Below, one piece after another: positions 8,701 through 13,524 of a DNA stretch of 13,524 nt. The stretch spans positions 1 to 13,524 of the forward strand of contig JBGSQD010000075.1 of NCBI GenBank assembly GCA_041738275.1. The letters run 5' to 3'. Each line of letters starts with the position of its first letter. Within the stretch, counting starts at the first letter, position 1. The DNA comes from JACPFJ01 sp041738275 (GTDB lineage Bacteria; Desulfobacterota; Desulfuromonadia; Geobacterales; Pseudopelobacteraceae). The position numbers and the translations under genes are program-made. The notes under the pieces are model-generated. The model did not search any database, was not told the origin of the DNA, and saw only the letters and a program-made list of their open reading frames with translations.

Positions 8701-9921
8701 ACCGCTAATAACGTCATCACTGCGGCAACAACCAATTCTATAACCGGTGGCACTGGCAACACCGTTACAGCGACGACTGGCAACAATTCTATATCTGCAA
8801 GCACCGGCAGCAACAGCCTGTCAGCAAATACAGTAAACCAATCAAACTCAATATCTGCTGTTGGCACGAACGGCAGTAACAACCTGTTAGCCAATGCCAC
8901 GAGCGGCACTAATAATGTTGAAGCTAGGAACAACAACATAGGCGTTGCAACCACAAACTCCGTTAATATTTTTGGTAACACCGCCGCAGCCACTACCGTG
9001 ACAGCACGAGGCGGTTCCGGCACACTTTCCATAGCTAACAACAGCAGCATCCTGGGCGTTACCGGCGGCGGAAGTTTTGCTGCTACTCCAACGCAGGCAT
9101 CCATATATGCCGTCGGTGGCGGAAGTATGACCTCTTATGCTGCTGTTCAAACAATCCCTGCCGTCGGGCCAACAGGTTTGGTCTTAGGTGACGCCACAAG
9201 CCAGGACACACTGCGCGGCGTTGAATATATAAATCGCATTCATGGCAACACGCTGGTAGATGGTAATTATTATATCAACGGCACCCTGGTTTACACTTCG
9301 AACGCTGCAGCGACCACTACAGTCTCAAGCGGACAGAGTGTTATTGCTGCGGGTGCTCCGACTGCGGGTCAGATTTCGGTGGTAAACAAAGATATGGCGA
9401 GTGCTCATGCCGTTGTTACTAATGGTGCCATTGAAATTGTGAACACCCCCACGGCTGAATCCACAGCTTCCTTGACCTTGACTAACGGAATTGGCAATAC
9501 CCACGGGATTGTTGTTACTGAACAACAGTTGGTCATTAGCGGTGGTACTCATTCAACTACCATGACTTTGGATGATAATGGTGCCTCCTTTAAAAATGTT
9601 GAGACTGGCGGTCCTGCCAGGGTATCCGGAGTTGCTGATGCTGTCCTTCCTAATGATGCCGTCAACTATCACCAACTGAAGGCAGTCGATAAACAACTGT
9701 CAAACGGAATTGCCATGGCAAGCGCCCTTTCAAGCATCCCGCAGGTTGATAGTGGTAAGACGTTTATGCTTGGCGCAGGTATGGGGCATTTTAATAATGA
9801 GACTGCAATTGCAATAGGAGGAAGTGTACGATTGATGAAAAATGCTGTAATTAAGGCGGGGGTGGCTTTTAACGATAATAGTAGAACGACTTCCCATGCA
9901 GGTTTCGGTTATTCCTGGTAA
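5740..9921 (+). CDS. Trimeric autotransporter adhesin (type Vc, YadA-type anchor)
   Basis: The 1393-residue protein is very rich in Thr, Asn, Gly and Ser. Residues 1-30 form a signal peptide ending AFA before LEYLSNS. The C-terminus (about 1321-1393) fits the YadA-type membrane anchor: a short coiled segment (SNGIAMASALSSI), alternating beta strands (LGAGMGHFNNETAIAIGG, KAGVAF) and a final AGFGYSW ending in Trp. Just before it, SGVADAVLPNDAVNYHQLK (about 1297-1315) matches the neck consensus that leads into the coiled coil. Three copies should form one 12-stranded outer-membrane pore and export the passenger as a surface fibre. Passenger layers are LxVTGxTTT repeats (about 167-350), NxIGxGG repeats (about 488-670), a module present twice (about 669-864 and 1079-1286), and 34-residue tandem repeats (933-1034). 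Classical YadA head repeats were not seen. The ribosome site AAAGGAG lies 7 nt upstream. The receptor is unknown; adhesion or biofilm formation is the family role. Confidence 0.92.
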   Translation: MFLLCRSRLFKFSAIAFVCAVIQNTGVAFALEYLSNSVNTRMISNSDAEAPTGEEQGAIITSDGNFSSDDSSVIGTSSDYGAARAQSYIKVMSTGVDGSRVNAGYIDIVSTGKVSLQSDSQVQVNSNFVVNKPTIINIPFFGDTTVYVTPVFKVDSATGNTNISGTLNVDGSTTTAGITNTGTIRNNGDFNNYGALMVNGALDLQGGTIVNTEGSSITVDSSLIVTGQTTTAGITNDSGGIDNHGGINNNNGGITNAGDIGAAAITAASLSTVGSVTVSTTLGVTGSTSTNGISNSGNISTSTLGTSGLATLNSASVTNGLTVGGTTTLNGTTTINNNLTVTGHTTIGTGGSSVNQIFGATNLSAATGTNTISGGNVNVTALSGGMNLTSTRNTGNAAAVTINGALAAGNTSYTGTLITGTGGLDRAAAYDNTSGATPTWSDVWIKSANGTAGIKITDYGVQIISPPVTGDEKAVNDIGTSTGSGTIINNFGGGGTQGGTVINTIGQGGTNGGAVTNSIGDGGATTTTVNNTIGTGSSSSGTVTNEIGMGGSGTGPTFNNFGSSSGGGNVTNTIGSGAAGTSTSVTSNTIGEGGAGTTNNTIGSGGSASTSITNNSFGAGGGGTTSNDIGAAGAAGSTTTNNFGTASAGAGNVTNNIGTGAGVSTTNIGNTNAATTVDATGGNSTLSIADGTASLRSGTGPTASGFTTTSAAQTLSTDSVTLAAQLNDIGDAASRQNIAGATFVNRLEGNTLVNGNMYINGTLVYTSNTSATTTVTSGDSVLVSPTQKTTGQMAIVNIGGSGANVDAHGRITTGIVSETTGSLVVTNGYGNAHGVVVTEQQTTLTGGINNATYLTMNDSGNNLKANGLTGTNNVEAKNNNIGVATANSINTIGNAGTSTNTITGANNSMIATNSNFINAGANNVVNANLQNQITGGTGNTITATTGANTINAATANNVITAATTNTITGGTGNTVTATTGANTINAATANNVITAATTNSITGGTGNTVTATTGNNSISASTGSNSLSANTVNQSNSISAVGTNGSNNLLANATSGTNNVEARNNNIGVATTNSVNIFGNTAAATTVTARGGSGTLSIANNSSILGVTGGGSFAATPTQASIYAVGGGSMTSYAAVQTIPAVGPTGLVLGDATSQDTLRGVEYINRIHGNTLVDGNYYINGTLVYTSNAAATTTVSSGQSVIAAGAPTAGQISVVNKDMASAHAVVTNGAIEIVNTPTAESTASLTLTNGIGNTHGIVVTEQQLVISGGTHSTTMTLDDNGASFKNVETGGPARVSGVADAVLPNDAVNYHQLKAVDKQLSNGIAMASALSSIPQVDSGKTFMLGAGMGHFNNETAIAIGGSVRLMKNAVIKAGVAFNDNSRTTSHAGFGYSW
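6238..6795 (+). repeat. LxVTGxTTT repeats in the N-terminal passenger
   Basis: Five related segments begin at adhesin residues 167 (LNVDGSTTTAGITN), 223 (LIVTGQTTTAGITN), 282 (LGVTGSTSTNGISN), 321 (LTVGGTTTLNGTTT) and 339 (LTVTGHTTIGTGG). Spacing is irregular (56, 59, 39 and 18 residues), so this is a degenerate array rather than a recent tandem. Similar motifs occur in fibrous beta-structured proteins such as phage fibres and adhesin stalks. Confidence 0.75.
7198..7750 (+). repeat. NxIGxGG-type degenerate repeat array in the adhesin stalk
   Basis: About thirteen units of roughly 12-16 residues run from residue about 487 to 670. Each carries a core such as INTIGQGG, TNSIGDGG, NNTIGTGS, TNEIGMGG, SNTIGEGG or NNFGTAS, followed by a Gly/Ser/Thr-rich stretch ending in Val or Thr. 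The Asn-x-(Ile/Phe)-Gly positions are constant while the linkers vary. The regularity suggests a beta-roll or beta-solenoid segment, which is an inference. Confidence 0.8.
7744..8331 (+). repeat. Duplicated adhesin module, copy 1
   Basis: This encodes about residues 669-864. Landmarks shared with copy 2 are GNTNAATTV near the start, the block NTLVNGNMYINGTLVYTSN from residue 750, the TTTVTSG segment after it, the segment VTNGYGNAHGVVVTEQQ, and LTMNDSGNN at the end. The central blocks of the two copies are exactly 420 residues apart. Confidence 0.8.
8536..8841 (+). repeat. 102-bp (34-residue) tandem repeats
   Basis: Units start at 8536, 8638 and 8740. Unit 2 differs from unit 1 at 16 of 102 bases by my count, but only two codons change the residue (Ile to Val, Thr to Ser). 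Unit 3 is conserved for about its first 45 bases and then diverges. Within each unit an 8-9-residue sub-period is visible (NTITGGTG, NTVTATTG, ANTINAATA, NNVITAATT), as in stacked beta coils. Confidence 0.9.
8974..9597 (+). repeat. Duplicated adhesin module, copy 2
   Basis: This encodes about residues 1079-1286. Landmarks are GNTAAATTV, NTLVDGNYYINGTLVYTSN from residue 1170, TTTVSSG, LTNGIGNTHGIVVTEQQ and TLDDNGASFKN. It runs directly into the neck and membrane anchor. The pair is diverged, so the duplication is not recent. Confidence 0.8.
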
Positions 9922-9989
9922 TAATTGAGGCCAACAAATCTTAAGTAATTAAAGCAGTAGTTGATGTTTGTGAAGCAAAGCACAATGAA

Positions 9990-10153
9990 TGAGCCGCCGC
10001 AGAGCATTTACCTGCAGCGGTATATCGCGGTAGGATACCCCTTACGGAGTACCCCCCGCACAGATCCCGGCGGGCGCGATTTACGCACCGGGCTCCCACC
10101 TCGGGCGTTTGACGAGAAAGCGTGCACTCGGCCAAGGATGAAGGATACGTGGT
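9990..10153. other. GC-rich patch with hairpins, possible mobile-element scar
   Basis: Bases 10021-10140 are about 63% G+C by my count, while the next 60 bases are about 33%. The patch contains dyads such as CCCGG (10066-10070) with CCGGG (10088-10092), whose inner parts GCG and CGC can also pair. A 64-codon forward frame covers it (9961-10155), but it lacks a ribosome site and a recognisable domain. From memory it resembles structured sequence found near bacterial reverse-transcriptase elements, but I cannot verify this. The remaining bases of the 548-bp gap (9922-9989 and 10285-10469) are AT-rich with no gene seen. Confidence 0.35.
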
Positions 10154-10214
10154 AGATCCAACAACACTTTACATGATTAAATCTAACAACTATCTGAGTT
10201 TATATAATATATTC

Positions 10215-10284
10215 CAGTTCATGCTTTCTTTGTCGGAGGCGCGCCAAACCTTAAGGACTTAAGCACATGCTTAGGTCCTTTTTT
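10215..10284 (+). ncRNA. Candidate short transcript ending in a strong terminator
   Basis: A TATAAT box lies at 10203-10208 and a strong intrinsic terminator ends at 10284, leaving a possible RNA of about 70 nt with no reading frame of note. The -35 region is poor, so the promoter is doubtful. The RNA would include GGCGCGCCAA just before the terminator, the same 9-mer found at the end of tRNA-Arg. It could also be only the terminator of a longer upstream transcript. Confidence 0.25.
10253..10284 (+). terminator. Strong Rho-independent terminator
   Basis: AAGGACTTAAGCA (10253-10265) pairs with TGCTTAGGTCCTT (10268-10280) over 13 positions with one T-G wobble, and is followed by a T run to 10284. 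It lies 331 bp beyond the adhesin stop and is the first convincing terminator downstream of that operon. Confidence 0.85.
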
Positions 10285-10469
10285 ATATAATGACGCATAT
10301 CCGGCATCTTTTGCTCATTCTTATCGTCATGCTGCAGCTGACTTCGTCAAATCGCTACCCAAGGCAAGTTTCTATAATATTTATACCCATTGAATTGATA
10401 GAAGAACTCGACTTTCTCCGAGATGCCTGTTAAATATAAATACAAGCGATTTAGCGGGAGGAACCATTT

Positions 10470-10844
10470 ATGCGTAGATATGTACCAGTTGCTTTAGTGG
10501 TCAGCATGATGATGGTCTCATCATCTGCCGCATCTCAGGACGATTTGATAGAAAAGATCAATAAGCTTGAGCAACAGATAGCAGAATTAAAGGCACTCAA
10601 AGAACAGCAGAAGTTTTCAGCTGAAAAGGAAGATCATTGCATGAAGGCGGTCGGGAGAGAGAAGTTCTGCAAATGCCTGTCTGATGGCTTACCCGGCGAC
10701 ATTTCCTTCGAGCAGTATGTACACACCCTTGTTACCACCAAAAGCAATCTTGGATACGAATCAATGACGCATGCTCAAAAGTCTTCCGTCGACAAGACAC
10801 TTGAGTTACGTGAGAAGTGCATCGAGAAAGGTTTTTTCAAATGA
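10470..10844 (+). CDS. Small exported coiled-coil, cysteine-containing protein
   Basis: I do not recognise the family. The 124-residue product starts with a signal peptide (MRRYVPVALVVSMMMVSSSA, probable cleavage near Ala20 or Ala21). A Leu/Glu/Lys heptad-like helix follows at about 24-48 (LIEKINKLEQQIAELKALKE). The mature part has cysteines at 57, 67, 69 and 117, including a C-x-C (FCKCL). The CxC and flanking Cys residues could form two disulfides or bind a metal, but no known binding consensus is met. The strong ribosome site GGGAGG supports the start. Its stop overlaps the next start by ATGA, so the two genes are translationally coupled. Export of the first product and apparent cytoplasmic location of the second make a direct physical partnership unlikely. 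Confidence 0.8.
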   Translation: MRRYVPVALVVSMMMVSSSAASQDDLIEKINKLEQQIAELKALKEQQKFSAEKEDHCMKAVGREKFCKCLSDGLPGDISFEQYVHTLVTTKSNLGYESMTHAQKSSVDKTLELREKCIEKGFFK

Positions 10845-11143
10845 AACCAAGTAAAGAGGAATTAGCTCTGGCTATTGACGAAGCTGAATGGAGTTGGCTG
10901 CGGGTACATCTTGGTCGTGGCGGCCTCATACTCGTTGACGACGGACTTGATCTTGCCGAGGCTGCGTATAAGGTGGCCGGTGACGAGGCGGATGTAATCG
11001 AACAATGGGTTATTTCTGGCAGGCTAGGCAAACCCACCGAATCCCAGATGCACCAATGGGATAACGAAAACCACAAGAAGTTTGCCATGCTGATTGTCAG
11101 CCCATATGTGCTGATCCAGGAGAAGACGCCAACCTATCACTGA
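10841..11143 (+). CDS. DUF2288 family protein
   Basis: The 100-residue cytoplasmic protein fits DUF2288 by its pattern: an N-terminal helix with AEWSWLRVHLGRGGLILVDD, then LDLAEAAYKVAGD, an AxxVexW-like segment (EADVIEQWVISGRLGKP), a Trp in HQWDNEN and an end of LIVSPYVLIQE. No function is established for the family. The frame is open from an ATG at 10817, but the family-like start is the ATG at 10841, which overlaps the upstream stop (ATGA) and has AAAGG upstream. A bidirectional terminator follows 31 bp after the stop. Confidence 0.85.
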   Translation: MKPSKEELALAIDEAEWSWLRVHLGRGGLILVDDGLDLAEAAYKVAGDEADVIEQWVISGRLGKPTESQMHQWDNENHKKFAMLIVSPYVLIQEKTPTYH

Positions 11144-11174
11144 CAACCCTATCACCTAAAACTTCTCATAACTA

Positions 11175-11206
11175 AAAAGGGCGGTCTCATCGGAGACCGC
11201 CCTTTT
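11175..11206. terminator. Bidirectional intrinsic terminator between DUF2288 gene and nuoN
   Basis: AAAAGGGCGGTCTC (11175-11188) and GAGACCGCCCTTTT (11193-11206) are exact reverse complements around an ATCG loop. A runs on the left and T runs on the right let it end transcripts from both strands. It separates the plus-strand pair from the convergent complex I operon. Confidence 0.95.
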
Positions 11207-11226
11207 GTTTAACTATATGAATTGTA

Positions 11227-12684
11227 TCAAATCAATTTAACTGCCTGCTGGGCAAACTGCAGGACGACAGATGGGATTATGCCTGGAATCATGGTTCCAG
11301 CGACTGCGATAAGCAGAGCAAGTGCAATCGGGGCCGATACCTGCATCCAGTCAAACTCCTCGGTCGGGTCCTTCATGTACATATAGACCATGACACGCAG
11401 ATAGTAATATACGGAAGCAGCACTGTTTAATACACCAAGAACGGCTAACCAGATGTACCCTTTCTCGACTGCACCGGAGAAAAGGTAGAACTTGCCGATA
11501 AAGCCGGCTGTTGGTGGAATGCCTGCCAAGGAAAACAGGAAGACCGACATGGCAACTGCTAGAACTGGATGCTTAAATCCAAACCCGGTGAAATCCATGA
11601 CATTTCCGTTTGGCTCACCTTTCTTGCCAACCAGTACGATAATTGCAAAGGCGCCTATGTTCATAAAGGCGTATGAAAGCATGTAGAAGAGGATACCGGT
11701 ATTTCCGGTTTCATTCCCAGCAGCAAAACCGACCAGTACATACCCTGCATGGGCAATGGATGAATAGGCAAGGATACGTTTGAGATTATCCTGGCGAAGT
11801 GCGGTGATATTTCCAACCGTCATTGTAAGAACGGCCAGTATCCAGAGAAGTTGACTCCAATCAGCCTGCAGTGATGGAAACGCAACGATAAGAAGTCTCA
11901 TGGAAGCGGCAAAGGCAGCAGCCTTTGGGCCGGTTGACATAAAAGCCGTCATGGGAGTTGGAGCGCCCTCATAGACATCCGGTGCCCACATATGGAATGG
12001 TACCGCCGCAATTTTAAAAGCAAAGCCGGTAAACATCAAAAGCATTCCAGCCACCAGCATGATGTTGGTTGACGGGAGATCCATCAGAGCTACCTGGGCA
12101 GCAATCTTGGCTATATTGGTAGTACCGGTGGCACCATAGGTAAGAGCCATTCCGTAAAGCAGGAAACCGGTAGAAAATGCTCCAAGCAGGAAATACTTGA
12201 GTCCAGCCTCATTTGACTTAAGATTGGCACGATTGAAGCCAGCCAGCACATACAAAGCCACTGACATCACTTCCAACCCCAGGAAGATGGTCATCAGGTC
12301 AGTACCATCGGCCATCAGCATCATTCCGACAACCGAAAAAAGAATTAATGGGTAAAGTTCACCGTGATTGCACTCTTCACGACTCATATACTGATCTGAA
12401 ATCAGTATTGCCAGACCGGCTGATACCAGAAAAATAATCTTAAAGAAGCTGGAAAAATTATCCTGGACGACTGTACCACTGAAACTCTCGATCTGCGTGC
12501 CCCAACCGGCTCCTACCAGCACCGCTGTCGCTACGACGCCGATAAAGCTGATGTACCCGAGATAAGACTTCTGTTTGCTGGGAACAAATACATTGATCAG
12601 CAAAAGAGCCATGGCAAGCACGGAGAGGAAAATCTCCGGCATAATCGGGGTCATATTTACGGCTGGAATAGTAATCATGTCCAT
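11227..12684 (-). CDS. nuoN: NADH-quinone oxidoreductase subunit N
   Basis: The 485-residue polytopic membrane protein belongs to the Mrp-type antiporter-like subunits of complex I and helps drive proton translocation coupled to NADH:quinone electron transfer. The length is typical of the family. Key charged residues in the membrane are present: Glu138 in FLGLEVMSVALY, Lys224 in FAFKIAAVPFHMW, Lys254 in STGPKAAAF, and Lys398 in PPTAGFIGKFYLF. The family motif PFHMWAPDVYEGAPTP is intact. The start ATG at 12684 has GGAGGA about 8 nt upstream; a second in-frame ATG lies two codons later. It follows nuoM by 33 bp on the same strand, consistent with the usual nuo operon order ending in M then N, and a terminator lies 20 bp beyond its stop. 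Confidence 0.98.
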   Translation of the reverse strand: MDMITIPAVNMTPIMPEIFLSVLAMALLLINVFVPSKQKSYLGYISFIGVVATAVLVGAGWGTQIESFSGTVVQDNFSSFFKIIFLVSAGLAILISDQYMSREECNHGELYPLILFSVVGMMLMADGTDLMTIFLGLEVMSVALYVLAGFNRANLKSNEAGLKYFLLGAFSTGFLLYGMALTYGATGTTNIAKIAAQVALMDLPSTNIMLVAGMLLMFTGFAFKIAAVPFHMWAPDVYEGAPTPMTAFMSTGPKAAAFAASMRLLIVAFPSLQADWSQLLWILAVLTMTVGNITALRQDNLKRILAYSSIAHAGYVLVGFAAGNETGNTGILFYMLSYAFMNIGAFAIIVLVGKKGEPNGNVMDFTGFGFKHPVLAVAMSVFLFSLAGIPPTAGFIGKFYLFSGAVEKGYIWLAVLGVLNSAASVYYYLRVMVYMYMKDPTEEFDWMQVSAPIALALLIAVAGTMIPGIIPSVVLQFAQQAVKLI

Positions 12685-12717
12685 CTAAAATATCCTCCGG
12701 TCGGATTGACTCGTTTT

Positions 12718-13524
12718 TTACTTTGCTTCGTGCGGGTTAACTGCGGATGCTGGTGCTGCTGCTTCAGGCACAGCCTGTACTGCTGGTGAAGATTGTTCTG
12801 GCGATATCATTGGATGACCTGCAGGCAGCCCTGACGCTTCCGGGAGTTGGGCAGCCATGCCGGCAGGTCTTGCCTGGGATACCAGTTTCTTGATTGCAGG
12901 CTCCATCTTTTCAATAAAAGGATTCGGATATACGCCCATAATGAAGATCAGCGCAATCAGGGGAACCATTATTGTAATTTCTCGAGCATTCAGGTCTTTG
13001 AGTACCTGATTCTTTGGATTATCAAGTTCACCGAACATAACGCGCTGAAACATCCAGAGCATGTAAACAGCGGAGAGAATCACACCGCTGGATGCAACTA
13101 TTGTCCACCAGCGCAATTCACTTTCAAAAGCGCCGATCAGAACCAGGAATTCACCTACGAAACCATTAGTACCGGGCAAACCGATAGAAGAAAGGGTTAC
13201 AATCATAAAAACTGTAGCAAAAATCGGCATCTGCTTGGAAAGACCGCCAAAGTCCGTGATCAGGCGTGTATGTCGACGTTCATAAATAAAGCCGACGATA
13301 AGGAACAATGCCCCGGTGGATACGCCATGGTTAAGCATCTGCAGCATGCCGCCGGTAATCCCGTTTACATTGAAGGCAAACACACCCAGCATGACGAAGC
13401 CCAAGTGAGCAACAGACGAATAAGCGACCAGTTTCTTGACATCCTCCTGCACCATGGCAACAAGCGCAGCGTAGATGATACCGATTACTGAAAGTGTTGC
13501 GATAAGGGGTGCAAATTTATGGGC
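12718..13524 (-). CDS. nuoM: NADH-quinone oxidoreductase subunit M, C-terminal part
   Basis: The frame is open to the window edge, so only the last 268 residues are seen; an internal ATG at 13455 is not the start. The segment beginning AHKFAPLIATLSVIGIIY and continuing to MVQEDVKKLVAYSSVAHLGF is the conserved proton-channel region with its membrane Lys. Near 13150 the motif GLPGTNGFVGEFLVL carries the membrane Glu of the second half-channel. The protein is a proton-pumping subunit of complex I. The end is unusual: after about PFIEKMEPAIKKLVSQARP there is a roughly 50-residue Ala/Pro/Ser-rich tail ending NPHEAK, predicted disordered and lacking hydrophobic segments. It is read in frame with no sign of a frameshift. 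Confidence 0.97.
   Translation of the reverse strand, partial: AHKFAPLIATLSVIGIIYAALVAMVQEDVKKLVAYSSVAHLGFVMLGVFAFNVNGITGGMLQMLNHGVSTGALFLIVGFIYERRHTRLITDFGGLSKQMPIFATVFMIVTLSSIGLPGTNGFVGEFLVLIGAFESELRWWTIVASSGVILSAVYMLWMFQRVMFGELDNPKNQVLKDLNAREITIMVPLIALIFIMGVYPNPFIEKMEPAIKKLVSQARPAGMAAQLPEASGLPAGHPMISPEQSSPAVQAVPEAAAPASAVNPHEAK

Noticed and set aside
8536..8841. CRISPR array
   Set aside because: The 102-bp units are contiguous, without spacers, in frame, and part of the adhesin coding sequence.
6351..9104. Long reverse-strand frames opposite the adhesin (for example 7113-8018 and 8295-9104)
   Set aside because: They are Val/Pro/Leu-rich mirror images of the Thr/Asn/Gly-rich adhesin codons, with no ribosome site or domain; the adhesin frame is clearly the coding one.
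9961..10155. 64-codon forward frame over the GC-rich patch
   Set aside because: No ribosome site; composition explains its openness, and the patch reads better as structured or foreign DNA.
12847..13491. 214-codon forward frame opposite nuoM
   Set aside because: It is a shadow of the well-conserved nuoM reading frame.

Overview
The window looks like chromosomal DNA of a Gram-negative, respiring bacterium. The evidence is a type Vc (YadA-type) outer-membrane adhesin, an RND/ABC-type HlyD adaptor, and the proton-pumping subunits NuoM and NuoN of a NADH:quinone oxidoreductase. Gene style, moderate GC and the 7TM-PAS-PAS histidine kinase would fit a Geobacter-like member of the Desulfuromonadales. 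That assignment is an inference from gene content and cannot be proven from the sequence alone.

Layout. (i) 1-298, minus strand: N-terminal part of a HlyD-family membrane-fusion protein cut by the window edge, divergent from (ii) a yceH-like DUF480 gene (575-1234). (iii) A tRNA-Arg(ACG) gene (1438-1514) with its own terminator, followed by about 490 bp without a convincing gene. That stretch starts with an 11-bp tandem repeat and contains a 14-bp perfect palindrome. (iv) A four-gene plus-strand block: a 708-residue 7TM-PAS-PAS histidine kinase, an OmpR-family response regulator, a small exported four-cysteine protein of unknown function, and a 1393-residue trimeric autotransporter adhesin with several layers of internal repeats. 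(v) A gene-poor interval (9922-10469) with a sharply GC-rich patch, then a strong hairpin terminator preceded by a -10-like box. (vi) A small exported coiled-coil/cysteine protein overlapping (ATGA) a DUF2288 gene. A near-perfect bidirectional terminator separates this pair from (vii) the minus-strand nuoM-nuoN end of a complex I operon.

How the parts may work together. The sensor kinase and response regulator lie directly upstream of the exported protein and adhesin. The 179-bp gap before the exported-protein gene holds three helically phased GTCAG/GTCGG half-sites about 35-80 bp upstream of a TATATT box. The simplest reading is a self-contained, signal-regulated surface-adhesion locus: a membrane sensor, its regulator, a periplasmic helper candidate and a fibrous adhesin. 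The block sits between a tRNA-Arg 3' end and a second copy of the 9-bp tRNA-terminal sequence GCGCGCCAA, so it may be an old insertion, although no integrase is visible. The most novel elements are the unrecognised four-cysteine protein and the adhesin's stalk, made of Asn/Gly/Thr-rich NxIGxGG-type repeats rather than classical YadA head repeats.
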